Shown one piece after another: positions 26,463 through 35,460 of a stretch of 64,000 nucleotides of DNA. Origin of the DNA: Silanimonas lenta DSM 16282 (GTDB lineage Bacteria > Pseudomonadota > Gammaproteobacteria > Xanthomonadales > Xanthomonadaceae); NCBI RefSeq assembly GCF_000429065.1, contig NZ_KE386844.1:248001-312000 (forward strand), read 5' to 3'. Both the position numbers and the translations under genes were made by a program. The notes below the pieces were generated by a model. That model saw only the letters and a program-made list of their open reading frames with translations, was not told where the DNA came from and did not search any database. Numbering within the stretch: the first letter of the stretch is position 1; every line of letters starts with the position of its first letter.

Positions 26463-29102
26463 TCAGTCCACCAGGGCCGGCGGCCGCGCTGCCGCGTCGT
26501 CCCGCAGCACGAAACGGGCGGTGAGCCCGGCGAGCGCCGCGGCCTGGTCGGCCATGGCCTTGGCGGCGGCGGTGGCCTCCTCCACCAGGGCGGCGTTCTG
26601 CTGGGTGGCGGAGTCCATCTGGGTGATGGTCTGGCTGACCTGGGAAATGCCGGCAGCCTGTTCGGCCGAGGCTTCGGCGATCAGCTGCATCAGGCCATTG
26701 ACCTTGCGGATCGCCGCCTCGGTGTCCTGCATGGTGCGGCCGGCGGCATCCACCACCTGCGCCCCCTCGTCGACACGCCGGTTGGACTGCTGGATCAGGG
26801 CCTTGATCTCGCGCGCCGAGGCCGCCGAGCGCTGGGCCAGGGCCCGTACCTCGCTCGCCACCACGGCAAAGCCGCGGCCCTGCTCGCCGGCGCGCGCCGC
26901 CTCCACCGCGGCATTGAGGGCGAGGATGTTGGTCTGGAAGGCGATGCCGTCGATGGTGGTGATGATGCTCTCGATCTGCCGCGCGCCCTCGGCAATGCCC
27001 TGCATCGAGGCGATCACCTGCTGGATCTCCTCGGCGCCGCGGCCGGCCACGTCGGCGGCCTGCGCCGCCACCTCGCGGCCGGTGCGGGCCGAGTCGGCGT
27101 TCTCGCGCACGCTGGCGGTGAGCTCCTCCACCGAGGCGGCGGTCTCCTCGAGGTTGGCCGCCTGCTGCTCGGTGCGCGCCGAGAGATCGGCATTGCCTGC
27201 CGCGATCTCGTCGGAGGCGGTATGGATCTGCTCGACCGCGACCTTGATCTGCGAGAGCACCTCCTCCAGCGCGTCGGCGGTGGCATTGGCATCGTCGCGC
27301 ATCTGCGCGAACACGCCGTGCAGCGGGGCATTGGAGCGCACCGTGAGGTCGCCGGCGGCCAGCGCCGCCAGCACCCGCTGCACCTCGGCCACGCCGGTGG
27401 CGGTGGCATCGAGCAGGCGGTTGAGCGCCGTGCCGAGCTGGAGGAAGAAGCCCTGCTTGCCGGCAAGCGCGATGCGGCCATCGAGCCGGCCTTCCGAGGC
27501 GGCGCTCACCAGGGCGTTCACCTCCTGCTCGGTGCGCACCTCCTCGGTGCGGTCGGTCCAGTTGGCCACCAGGCCGGCCAGCCGGCCCTGCTCGTCGCGC
27601 AGGGCCGCCAGCGCCAGCTGCACGTGGTGGGGGCCGAAGCGCAGCTCGGCCACCCGCACCGCCGCATCGCCGGCGCTAGCCACGGCCTCGGCCTCGGGGT
27701 GGAGCCGGTACAGCGACTGACCTTCGGGCGCCAGGGGATCGAAGCCCGGAACACCGGCCTGGATGGCCGCGGCCATCTCACGCAGCGAACGCCGCGCCGC
27801 CTCGTTGGCATAGACCAGGGTGCCGCCGGCATCGGCGATCATCACCCCGGCGGCGGCACCATCGAGGGCGCGGCGCACCCGCAGGTTGATGGCCGCCACC
27901 CGGCGCTCCTCCTCGATCCGCGCCCCGAGGTCGCGCTGCATCTTGCGCAGGGCATTCGCCACCTGGCCCACCTCGTCCTCGCCGCTACCGGCGATCGGGT
28001 GGTCGAGCCGACCCTGAGCCAGAGCCGAGACATCCACCACCGTCTGCGCCAGCGGCCGCCGCACCAGGCGCACCAGGATGAAGCGCACGGCGAAGGCCAG
28101 GGCCAGGGCCGAGAGGAAGCCGATCAACAGCACCCGGTTGCGCACCTCGCGCACTCCGGCCAGCACCACCGCCTCGGGCGCCGAGACCATCAGCACCGCC
28201 GGCGGGCCCGTGTCTTGGCCGATACGGAAGGGGACGAAGACCTGCAGGGCAAGACCACCGGCCGCGGCATCTTCCTGCCGCGAGAAGAACACCTCTCCGC
28301 GGCCGGCGGCCGCGAGGATGGCCTCGCGCTCGGGATGGGCGAGTGCCTTGGTGATGTGATCGGTCTCCGGCCCAGCCAGCAGATTGCCGCCCTGGGAAAC
28401 CAGCCGGATCACGCCGCTGCCATAAGGCCGGTTGGCGGCCAGGCGCTGCTGGATGGCGGTGAGCGAGACATCGGCGCCGGCCACGCCGATGAACCGGCCC
28501 TCACGCTTCACCGGCAGGCCGAGGCTGGTCATCAACACCTCCACCCCGTCCACCGGGTAGAGGTAGGGCTCGACCATCACCTCGCCGTCGCGGTCGCGCG
28601 GCGCGGTGTAGTACTCGGCTACCAGCACATCTTCGCCGTCGTTGGCGGGCTGCAGGCGCGCCACACCGTCGCTGCCGCGAGCAAAGTAGATGCTGATGCG
28701 ACCCTTCGCGTCGGCATACCCGCCCTCGCGGCTGTCGAGGAACTCCCGGTCGCGGCCATCGAAGCCGTCGGGCGCCATCTCGAACCAATAGCCCAGGGCC
28801 TCGGCATCGCGAGCGATGTTACGCTCGACGATCTGCCGCAGGCGCTCGCGCGAGGGGCGCGGCGCCGTGGCTTCGACCTCGGCAGCGGCGGCCATGCCGC
28901 GCACCTGGGCCAGGTGGTTTTCGAGGCTGCGGGCCACCGCTTCCGCCTCACGGTGGGCGAGGGACGCCAGCTCGCGCTGGGCCGAAGCCTCCTGGACACT
29001 GCCCACGCTGCGAGTGATGAGCCAGGCGGCGAGCGCGAAGGCCAGGACGGCAAGGGCACCGATGGCGAAGGTGGTGCGAGCGGCGATCGACTGGAGTTTC
29101 AT
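26463..29102 (-). CDS. Methyl-accepting chemotaxis protein with double-Cache and PAS domains
   Basis: A 879-residue chemoreceptor. TM1 is at ~12-31, followed by a ~300-residue periplasmic double-Cache-type sensor (motifs [10 protein letters not shown] and [13 protein letters not shown] are typical of amine or amino-acid sensing Cache domains), TM2 at ~325-345, HAMP, a PAS-like segment ([20 protein letters not shown]), a HAMP-like helix and the signalling hairpin ([19 protein letters not shown]). The ligand cannot be predicted safely. The ATG at 29100-29102 has AAGGAG at seven bases and is preferred to a GTG 15 bases upstream. It is 33 bases after cheA and in the same operon. Confidence 0.94.
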   Translation of the reverse strand: MKLQSIAARTTFAIGALAVLAFALAAWLITRSVGSVQEASAQRELASLAHREAEAVARSLENHLAQVRGMAAAAEVEATAPRPSRERLRQIVERNIARDAEALGYWFEMAPDGFDGRDREFLDSREGGYADAKGRISIYFARGSDGVARLQPANDGEDVLVAEYYTAPRDRDGEVMVEPYLYPVDGVEVLMTSLGLPVKREGRFIGVAGADVSLTAIQQRLAANRPYGSGVIRLVSQGGNLLAGPETDHITKALAHPEREAILAAAGRGEVFFSRQEDAAAGGLALQVFVPFRIGQDTGPPAVLMVSAPEAVVLAGVREVRNRVLLIGFLSALALAFAVRFILVRLVRRPLAQTVVDVSALAQGRLDHPIAGSGEDEVGQVANALRKMQRDLGARIEEERRVAAINLRVRRALDGAAAGVMIADAGGTLVYANEAARRSLREMAAAIQAGVPGFDPLAPEGQSLYRLHPEAEAVASAGDAAVRVAELRFGPHHVQLALAALRDEQGRLAGLVANWTDRTEEVRTEQEVNALVSAASEGRLDGRIALAGKQGFFLQLGTALNRLLDATATGVAEVQRVLAALAAGDLTVRSNAPLHGVFAQMRDDANATADALEEVLSQIKVAVEQIHTASDEIAAGNADLSARTEQQAANLEETAASVEELTASVRENADSARTGREVAAQAADVAGRGAEEIQQVIASMQGIAEGARQIESIITTIDGIAFQTNILALNAAVEAARAGEQGRGFAVVASEVRALAQRSAASAREIKALIQQSNRRVDEGAQVVDAAGRTMQDTEAAIRKVNGLMQLIAEASAEQAAGISQVSQTITQMDSATQQNAALVEEATAAAKAMADQAAALAGLTARFVLRDDAAARPPALVD

Positions 29103-29135
29103 ACAGGGCTCCTTCACCCCGGGGGCGTCACAGGT

Positions 29136-31178
29136 TCAGGCGGCCTTGCCCAGACTGCGCCCGCGCACCAGGCCGGGCACGTCGATGATCAACGCCACCC
29201 GGCCATCGCCGAGGATGGTGGCGCCGGAAATGCCATTGATGCGGCGGTAGTTGGCCTCGAGGCTCTTCACCACCACCTGCTGTTGCCCGATCAGCTCGTC
29301 GACTTCGAGCGCGAGCTTCTGGCCGTCGCCCTCGACGATCACGGTGATCTCCGGGCGCTCGGCCCCGCCCATGCCGAAGTGCTGGCCGAGATGGACCATC
29401 GGCAGGTATTCGCCGCGCACCTTGAGCACCCGCCCCTCGCCGCTCACCGAGCGCACGTTCTCGGGCAGGGGCTTCATCGATTCGATGACGTAGCCGAGCG
29501 GCAGTACGAATACCTCCTCACCCACCTTCACGGTCATGCCGTCGAGGATGGCGAGGGTGAGCGGCAGCTTGATGGTGACCTTCGTGCCCTTGCCCGGCGC
29601 GCTGTCCAGCACCACCTCGCCGCCCAGGCTCTGGATGTTCTTGCGCACCACGTCCATGCCCACGCCGCGGCCCGAGAGGTCGGTGACCTGGTCGGCAGTG
29701 GAGAAGCCGGGGGCGAAGATCAGGTTGAAGACCTCGGCATCACTGGGGTTGTCGGGCACCGGGATGCCTTTCTCGCGGGCTTTGGCGAGGATCTTGTCGC
29801 GGTTCAGGCCCTTTCCGTCGTCGCTGACCTCGATGACGATGTTGCCACCCTGGTGCGAGGCCGCAAGAACGATGGTGCCGGTGGGGTCCTTGCCGGCCCT
29901 GATGCGGTCCTCGGTGGTCTCGAGGCCATGGTCGATGGCGTTGCGCACCAGGTGCACCATCGGATCGCTGATCTTCTCGATCAGGCCCTTGTCGAGCTCG
30001 GTGGTCTCGCCGAAGGTCTTCAGCTGCACCTGCTTGCCGAGGCGGCTGGCGAGATCGCGCACCAGGCGCGGGAAGCGCCGGAACACCGCATCCACCGGCA
30101 GCATGCGCACGCTGATGACGGCTTCTTGCAGGTCACGGGTATTGCGCTCGAGCGTCTCCAGCCCGGCCATCAGGCGCTCGGCGAGCGGCCCTTCGATGCC
30201 GCTGCCCACCTGCTTCAGCATGGCCTGGGTGATGACCAGCTCGCCCACCAGGTTGATCAGCATGTCGACCTTGCTGGCCTGCACGCGGATCGAGGCATCC
30301 TCGCCCCCGCCGGCCGCCGCTCCCGTCGCCGCAGGCGGCGCGCCGGCGCCCGGCACTGCGGCGAGCGCGGGGGGCGGCGCGGAAGCTGGGGCAGGCACCG
30401 GTTCGGCTGCTGCCGGGGCGCTCGTCGGTGCCGGCGCGGCTTCCAACGGAGCCGCCGCGGCACCATCACCATTGATCGAGAGCTCGCACTCGTCCTCGAC
30501 CCAGGAAAAGGCATCGCGGATCGCCGCCTCGCTGGCCGAGCCCGGCAAGGTGAGCGTCCACTTGAGATAGCTGGTGCTGGGATCCAGGGCCTCGAAATCC
30601 GGCAGGCCCGAGGCATCGCACTCGACCTTCATCTCGCCCAGTTCGGCCAGCTCGCGCAGGATGCGCAGCGGGTCGTTACCGCTCAGGTACATCGAGGGCT
30701 TGGGCGCGAAGGCGATGACGAAGCGGTCTGGCGCCTTCGGCTTGGGCGCCGCCGGCGCACTGCCCGCGCCGGCGGCCACGGCGATGGTGGCCTTGCCGGT
30801 GAGCACGGCATTGAGCCGGGCGACGATGCCGGCACCGTCGTCGACCGGGGGCACGCCGGCCTCGGCCGCGGCGAGCAGGCCGCGCAACACGTCCACCGAG
30901 GCCAGCATGGCGTCCATGGCATCGGTGGTGAGCGGGCGCTTGCCGGCGCGCAGCTCGTCGAGCAGGGTCTCGAGCACATGGGTGAGCTCGGCGACCTTGG
31001 TGAAACCGAAGGTCGCCGAACCGCCCTTGATCGAATGGGCGGCGCGGAACACCGAGTTGATGGTGTCGGCGCTGCCGCGCCCGGCCTCGAGGTCGAGCAG
31101 GCCGGTCTCCATGGCCTCCAGGCCTTCGCGGCTCTCCTCGAAGAAGGTGGCGTGGAATCGCTTGAGGTCGTTGCTCAT
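29136..31178 (-). CDS. cheA: Chemotaxis histidine kinase CheA (second array)
   Basis: A 680-residue CheA with all five modules: P1 with phosphorylated His48 (AAHSIKGG), a P2-type CheY-binding domain (~155-250, DRFVIAFAPKPSMY to ECELSI), a long Ala/Pro linker, P3 dimerisation (~295-360), P4 ATPase (N-box LVRNAIDHGLE, G-boxes DDGKGL and GRGVGMDVV) and P5 CheW-like. It starts the run with MCPs, cheW and cheRDB and lies right after its own cheY. It differs from the other CheA of this window, which lacks P2, so two kinases are encoded within 8 kb. Confidence 0.95.
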   Translation of the reverse strand: MSNDLKRFHATFFEESREGLEAMETGLLDLEAGRGSADTINSVFRAAHSIKGGSATFGFTKVAELTHVLETLLDELRAGKRPLTTDAMDAMLASVDVLRGLLAAAEAGVPPVDDGAGIVARLNAVLTGKATIAVAAGAGSAPAAPKPKAPDRFVIAFAPKPSMYLSGNDPLRILRELAELGEMKVECDASGLPDFEALDPSTSYLKWTLTLPGSASEAAIRDAFSWVEDECELSINGDGAAAAPLEAAPAPTSAPAAAEPVPAPASAPPPALAAVPGAGAPPAATGAAAGGGEDASIRVQASKVDMLINLVGELVITQAMLKQVGSGIEGPLAERLMAGLETLERNTRDLQEAVISVRMLPVDAVFRRFPRLVRDLASRLGKQVQLKTFGETTELDKGLIEKISDPMVHLVRNAIDHGLETTEDRIRAGKDPTGTIVLAASHQGGNIVIEVSDDGKGLNRDKILAKAREKGIPVPDNPSDAEVFNLIFAPGFSTADQVTDLSGRGVGMDVVRKNIQSLGGEVVLDSAPGKGTKVTIKLPLTLAILDGMTVKVGEEVFVLPLGYVIESMKPLPENVRSVSGEGRVLKVRGEYLPMVHLGQHFGMGGAERPEITVIVEGDGQKLALEVDELIGQQQVVVKSLEANYRRINGISGATILGDGRVALIIDVPGLVRGRSLGKAA

Positions 31179-31240
31179 CGGAAACCCCGGGGTGCCAACC
31201 GCGAATGTGTGGGGGCGCCGGCGCGCAGCCGGCCGCCCTG

Positions 31241-31606
31241 TCAGCCGAGCACTTTCTTGACCGTGGCGACGAGCTGGTCCGGATTGAAGGGCTTGACCAG
31301 CCAGCCGGTAGCGCCGGCCGCCTTGCCTTCCGCCTTCTTGTCGGCGCCGGCCTCGGTGGTGAGCATCAAGAGCGGCGTGAACTTGTAGTCCGGCAGCTCG
31401 CGCAGGTGCTTGATCAGGGTGATGCCGTCCATGTTCGGCATGTTCACGTCGGTGACCACCGCATTGAATTTGGCGTTCTTGGCCTTGTCGAGCGCGACCA
31501 CGCCGTCCTCGGCCTCGGTGACGGTGAACCCGGCGCCCGTGAGGGTGAAGGCGACCATTTGCCGCATCGAAGCCGAGTCGTCGACGACCAGGATGTGCGC
31601 AGTCAT
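31241..31606 (-). CDS. cheY: Single-domain response regulator CheY (second array)
   Basis: A 121-residue receiver with acidic pair D9-D10, phosphoacceptor D53 (VVTDVNMPNMDG), the Thr of LMLTTEA and the Lys of LVKPFNPDQL. It resembles CheY proteins encoded beside cheA in alternative chemotaxis operons more than the flagellar CheY at 38 kb (no FSTMRRI signature). The frame runs upstream, but the ATG at 31604-31606 (MTAHILVVDD) fits the fold. It could be a phosphate sink or an output to another target. Confidence 0.93.
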   Translation of the reverse strand: MTAHILVVDDSASMRQMVAFTLTGAGFTVTEAEDGVVALDKAKNAKFNAVVTDVNMPNMDGITLIKHLRELPDYKFTPLLMLTTEAGADKKAEGKAAGATGWLVKPFNPDQLVATVKKVLG

Positions 31607-31634
31607 GGGGGAATCCTCGATGGATGACGTGGGA

Positions 31635-31916
31635 TTACGGTTGAGAAGGCGCGAGACCCAGTTCGGCGGCGATGCCGAGCTGCACGGCGGCATCGCGCAG
31701 GCCGTCGGCGCAGGGCTCGAGGCGGGTGGCGCGGCCCGCCGCGCGGCGGCTGCGGAAGAAGGCGGCGAGCACCTGCAGCGAGGCGCTGTGCACGCGGCTG
31801 GCGGCCGGGGCGGCGAGCACCACCTCGTCGGCATCCCCGAGGTGCGGGGCCAGGCGGGCCTTGAGGTCGGCGGCGGCCTCGATGCCCCATTCGGGACTGA
31901 GCTCGACGTTCGGCAT
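31635..31916 (-). CDS. STAS-domain protein
   Basis: A 93-residue protein made of one STAS (anti-sigma antagonist-like) domain: start strand VELSPEWGIEAAADLKARL, a central strand-turn VVLAAPAASRVHSASLQVLAAFF and a final helix. STAS proteins often act as phosphorylatable switches; here the position of the usual phospho-Ser is near the SRVHSAS segment. Small STAS genes occur between parP/cheW and cheY in other chemotaxis clusters, with unknown function. It is in the same direction and 28 bases from cheY. Confidence 0.75.
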   Translation of the reverse strand: MPNVELSPEWGIEAAADLKARLAPHLGDADEVVLAAPAASRVHSASLQVLAAFFRSRRAAGRATRLEPCADGLRDAAVQLGIAAELGLAPSQP

Positions 31917-31986
31917 GTGCTCCCCTCCGCGTGCAAGTACGCCCGGCTGCCAGCCGGCCAGCAGGCCGGTGGAGACGGCGTGAGTT

Positions 31987-32964
31987 TCAGCCTAACAGCC
32001 CCACCGCGTCGAGGAGTATCACAGGTTGTGAATTCAAGCGGGTGACCCCGCTCAACATCGCGCTTTCCGGGGCTGCCAGAGTGTGTTCCGCCGGCTCGAT
32101 GTCGGCGTCGGCGATGGCATGCACGTCCAGCACCGCCGTGACCTTCAACGCCAGGCACTCGCCATTCTGCTCCAGCACCACGTAGCGCGTCTGTGGCGTG
32201 TCCTGCACTTCCTCGAGCCCGAGCCAGAGCCCGAGGTCGAGCACCGGCACCACCACCCCGCGCAGGTTCATCACCCCGAGGATGGCCGGGCTGGTGTCGC
32301 GCATGGGCAGCACCGGCACCGGCAGCAGCACCTCCTGCACCTTCAGGAGTTCGACCGCGTAGTCCTGCTGGTGCACGTGCAGGCGCAGCCAGCGCGAGCT
32401 GCGGCGGCTGGCGCGGCGCTCCTGGCCACGCCAGGCCCCTTCGTCCGCGGGCTCCGGATCGCCCGCGTCCCCGGCCCGTCGCCCGCCCTCGGACTGGCCG
32501 GCACGGGCAGCGGCCACGGCGACCGCCGCCGCGGCAGCGAGCGGCGAGGCCGGCGCCGGGGCGGGCGAGGACGCCCCCGGCGGCTTGTCGCCGTGCAGGG
32601 CATCCAGCAGGGCCTCGAACTCGTCCTCAGTGATCTCGTCCGGGTTCGCCGGCGCGGCCGGAGCAGCCGATGGCGCCGTCGCCGCCACCGGGGCGGGCGA
32701 GGACGCCCCCGGCGGCTTGTCGCCGTGCAGGGCATCCAGCAGGGCCTCGAACTCGTCCTCGGTGATCTCGTCCGGGTTCGCCGGCGCGGCCGGCACGGGG
32801 GCGGCGGGCGGTTTCGGCGTGGCCACGGAGGGCTCCTGCACGGGGGCGGGCGGGGAATCGGGCGCGGAGGGGCCGGCGGCCGGAGCCCCGGCGGCCGGCG
32901 CCGCCGGCCCGGAGGCCGCCCCCAGCAGCTGGGCGAGATAGTCGTCGACGAGTCCGCCGCTCAT
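31987..32964 (-). CDS. parP: CheW-like array protein ParP with duplicated acidic motif
   Basis: A 325-residue protein with a C-terminal CheW-like domain (~residues 190-325, containing ILGVMNLRGVVVPVLDLGL) and a Pro/Ala-rich N-terminal half. Adjacent to a ParC-type ATPase and after cheA-motCD, it matches ParP, which binds ParC and integrates into chemoreceptor arrays through its CheW-like (AIF) domain to keep them at the pole. The N-terminus LVDDYLAQLLG is a short helix probably used for partner binding. Residues 63-86 and 107-130 are identical acidic motifs (DEITEDEFEALLDALHG) that resemble FliM's N-terminal CheY-binding peptide. Its ATG overlaps parC's stop. Confidence 0.88.
   Translation of the reverse strand: MSGGLVDDYLAQLLGAASGPAAPAAGAPAAGPSAPDSPPAPVQEPSVATPKPPAAPVPAAPANPDEITEDEFEALLDALHGDKPPGASSPAPVAATAPSAAPAAPANPDEITEDEFEALLDALHGDKPPGASSPAPAPASPLAAAAAVAVAAARAGQSEGGRRAGDAGDPEPADEGAWRGQERRASRRSSRWLRLHVHQQDYAVELLKVQEVLLPVPVLPMRDTSPAILGVMNLRGVVVPVLDLGLWLGLEEVQDTPQTRYVVLEQNGECLALKVTAVLDVHAIADADIEPAEHTLAAPESAMLSGVTRLNSQPVILLDAVGLLG
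32556..32793. repeat. Direct repeat of 106 bp with 132-bp period inside parP
   Basis: Copies at 32556-32661 and 32688-32793 are identical except for one base (A at 32629, G at 32761), separated by 26 bases. The period of 132 bp equals 44 codons, so the frame is kept and the encoded peptides are identical in the shared part. This points to a recent in-frame duplication. Confidence 0.95.
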
Positions 32965-33746
32965 GCCGGCAGTCCCTCGGGTTGCGGGGCCTCGCGCAGC
33001 AGCCAGGCCAGGGCCCGCTGGTAGGCATCGTAGCCCCGGCTCTGCAGCACCTCGGCCGGCAGTTCGGCACGGGCGAGCTCGGCAGCATCGCGCAGCCGGG
33101 TATCGAGCGGCACTGCCTGCACCCAGGTGCGCTCCGGCTGCGCCTCTCGCAGACGGTCGAGGGTTTCGGTACAAGCGCGGGTGCGGCGGTCGAACAGGGT
33201 GGGCAGGATGCGCGCCGGCAGGGCGCGCTTGCGCGAGCGCTCGACCATCTGCGCGGTGCGCAGCATGCCCTCCATGCCATGTAGCGCCAGCGGCTCGGTC
33301 TGGGTGGGGATGACGAGCTGGTCGGCGGCGGCCAGGGCATTGACCATCAGCAGGCCCAGGGTGGGCGGGCAGTCGAGCAGGGCGTAGTCGTAGTCGGCGG
33401 CCGCGGCAGCGAGTCCCTGGCCCAGGGCGAGGCCGAGGCCGGGCGCGGTGGCGCTGCGCCGCTCCAGCGTGGCCATGCCGGCCTGGGCCGGCAGCAGCCG
33501 GAGGCCGGCGATGGGCGTGAGCCGCGAGACCTCGGCCACCGCCTTCGGCGGCTGCTCGAACAGGTCGAGGGTGCCCGCCGGTGGCGGCTCGCCGGGAATG
33601 CCAAAGGCGCGGGTGAGCGAGGCATGCGGGTCGAGATCGGCGAGCAGCACGCGCTGGCCACGGGAAGCCAGCAGCCGGCCGAGCAGCAGCGTGGTGGTGG
33701 TCTTGCCCACCCCACCTTTCTGGTTGGCGATCGCCCACACCTGCAT
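32961..33746 (-). CDS. parC: Polar chemotaxis ATPase ParC (ParA family)
   Basis: A 261-residue ParA/MinD-type ATPase: NQKGGVGKTT (K10 signature lysine, K15 Walker A), DLDPHASLTR switch and LLDCPPTLG Walker B. In Vibrio and Pseudomonas the equivalent protein localises to the old pole and recruits chemotaxis arrays through ParP, so each daughter inherits one. The arrangement motC-motD-parC-parP matches this exactly. It overlaps motD by one base (TGATG) and parP by four, showing coupled translation. Confidence 0.92.
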   Translation of the reverse strand: MQVWAIANQKGGVGKTTTTLLLGRLLASRGQRVLLADLDPHASLTRAFGIPGEPPPAGTLDLFEQPPKAVAEVSRLTPIAGLRLLPAQAGMATLERRSATAPGLGLALGQGLAAAAADYDYALLDCPPTLGLLMVNALAAADQLVIPTQTEPLALHGMEGMLRTAQMVERSRKRALPARILPTLFDRRTRACTETLDRLREAQPERTWVQAVPLDTRLRDAAELARAELPAEVLQSRGYDAYQRALAWLLREAPQPEGLPA

Positions 33747-34693
33747 CAGTCGTCCTCGGGAAGTACACGGGGCACCGAAACCGGCGCGGGCGGTCGCGCG
33801 GCCTCGGTGGCGGGAACGGTTTCGGCCGCCGCCCCGGATTGAACGGCCGACGCGGCGGAAACTTGACTGGCGCGCACTGCCTCGCGGCCGGTGCTGGCGA
33901 GGATCACCAGCACCACGCGGCGGTTGGCGGCCCGCCCATCGGGCGTGGCATTGCTGGCCGCCGGGCGCTTCTCACCATAGCCGATCGCGGCCAGGCGCCG
34001 CGGGTCGACGCCGCGGCTCTCCAGCAGGCGCACCACGCTGGCGGCGCGGGCGGTACTGAGCTCCCAGTTCGAGGGATAGAGCGCGCTGGCGATCGGCTGG
34101 TCGTCGGTATGGCCCTCCACACGGACCTCGTTCGGCAGCTCGCGCAGCACGCCGGAGAGCTGCTCGATGGCCTCGCGGGCTCCGGCCGAGAGTGCCGCCG
34201 AGCCGCTGGCGAACAGCACGTCGGAACGGATGTTCACCTCCACCCACAGGCCCTCGCGGGTCACGGTGACCTGGTCGGAGAGGATCATCGGGCCCAGCAC
34301 GCGCTCGACCTGGCGCTGGATGGCATCGAGCTGCGCCCCGGCCTGCTCGGATTCCTCCTGCAATCGCTTCAGCTCGATCGGGCTGATGAGGGCATCGGCG
34401 CGCAGGCGCTCGGCGAGATTGATCATCTCCTCCTGCACGCCCTGCCCCGGCGGCGCCGGGGCGAGCTGGCTGGCGCGCACCGGATCGCCGACCTGGATCG
34501 GGGCGATGCGCCGCGCCTGGCCGTCGAAGGCGGCGCTGATCGACTCCGAGGCCACGCGGTACTTGCCTTCGTTGAGGGTAGAGATGGCGTACATCACCAC
34601 GAAGAAGGCCAGCAGCAGGGTGATGAGGTCGCCGTAGGGAATGGCCCAGGCCTCGTGATTGACGTGTTCCTCGTGGCGGCCGTGGCGGGCCAT
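33746..34693 (-). CDS. motD: Flagellar stator protein MotD (MotB-like)
   Basis: A 315-residue stator B-subunit. One N-terminal membrane helix (~residues 20-40) carries the proton-binding Asp22 in YGDLITLLLAFF. A plug and linker follow, then an OmpA-like peptidoglycan-binding domain (VEVNIRSDVLFASGSAAL ... VEGHTDDQP). The last ~45 residues are Ala/Pro/Val-rich and lie outside the domain. It pairs with MotC. Pseudomonas and Xanthomonas carry such a second stator pair in this position, where it supports motility in viscous conditions. Confidence 0.94.
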   Translation of the reverse strand: MARHGRHEEHVNHEAWAIPYGDLITLLLAFFVVMYAISTLNEGKYRVASESISAAFDGQARRIAPIQVGDPVRASQLAPAPPGQGVQEEMINLAERLRADALISPIELKRLQEESEQAGAQLDAIQRQVERVLGPMILSDQVTVTREGLWVEVNIRSDVLFASGSAALSAGAREAIEQLSGVLRELPNEVRVEGHTDDQPIASALYPSNWELSTARAASVVRLLESRGVDPRRLAAIGYGEKRPAASNATPDGRAANRRVVLVILASTGREAVRASQVSAASAVQSGAAAETVPATEAARPPAPVSVPRVLPEDD

Positions 34694-34702
34694 GGCAGCG
34701 CC

Positions 34703-35446
34703 TCAGCCGTGCAGGAACCCGCCGAGGCGGAGTTCGATGTTGCGCGGATTCTCGCCATGGGCGATCGAGACCAGGCCTTCCAGCACCAGCTCGCGGTCGC
34801 CGGCGCGGCGGCGGATGATGGCCTTGAGCTTGCTGGCCGCCGGCAGGAACAGGCAGTTGGCCGAGGCGATGCCGTAGATGGTGGCGGTGAAGGCGGCGGC
34901 GATGCCGCTGCCGAGCTTGGAAGGATCGGCGAGGTTCTTCATCACCGACATCAGGCCGAGCACGGCGCCGACGATGCCGAGCGTGGGCGCGTACACGCCG
35001 GCGGCCTCGAAGACCTTGGCGGCCTGGGTGTCGGCATGCTCCTCGGCGGCGATCTCGATCTCCAGCATGTGCCGCAGGGTCTCCGGCTCCACGCCATCCA
35101 CCAGCATCTGCAGGCCCTTGGCGATGAAGCGGTCGGACTGCCGCGCCACCTGCGACTCGAGGCCGAGCAGGCCCTGCTTGCGCGCGGTGCCGGCCCAGTC
35201 CACCACCTGGGCGATCAGCCGTTTGCGGTCGTCCGGCGGCGGCTGCACGATCCAGCGCGCCAGCTGCAGGGCGCGCTTGAAGGTGGGCAGGCCGCTCTGC
35301 AGCAGCACCGCGCCGGTGGTGCCGACGATGACGATCAGGAAAGCAGCGAAGTTCCACAGCGCCGACAGGCCCGCACCCTTGGCGAGGCTGCCGCCGACGA
35401 TGGCGACGAGGGCGAGGACGAGGCCCGCGAGGCTGAGGATGTCCAT
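34703..35446 (-). CDS. motC: Flagellar stator protein MotC (MotA/PomA-like)
   Basis: A 247-residue four-helix stator A-subunit. TM1 and TM2 are in the first ~50 residues (LAGLVLALVAIVGGS, FAAFLIVIVGTTGAVLL), then a cytoplasmic loop of charged helices (DRFIAKGLQMLVDG, TLRHMLEIEI) that contacts FliG, then TM3/TM4 (APTLGIVGAVLGLMSVM, GIAAAFTATIYGI). Conserved prolines at the loop borders are present. It is 9 bases before motD and 14 bases after cheA in a continuous operon. Confidence 0.95.
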   Translation of the reverse strand: MDILSLAGLVLALVAIVGGSLAKGAGLSALWNFAAFLIVIVGTTGAVLLQSGLPTFKRALQLARWIVQPPPDDRKRLIAQVVDWAGTARKQGLLGLESQVARQSDRFIAKGLQMLVDGVEPETLRHMLEIEIAAEEHADTQAAKVFEAAGVYAPTLGIVGAVLGLMSVMKNLADPSKLGSGIAAAFTATIYGIASANCLFLPAASKLKAIIRRRAGDRELVLEGLVSIAHGENPRNIELRLGGFLHG

Positions 35447-35460
35447 GCCGCGCCGCCCCT

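Noticed and set aside
22807-27720. Open frame of more than 1600 codons on the plus strand
   Set aside because: It lies opposite cheR, two MCPs and cheW. In DNA this G+C-rich the antisense third-position bias removes stop codons. The translation is low-complexity, rich in Gly/His/Arg, and has no domain.
32556-32793. parP repeats as a CRISPR-like array
   Set aside because: Only two units, in frame within a coding region, with no spacer pattern and no cas genes.
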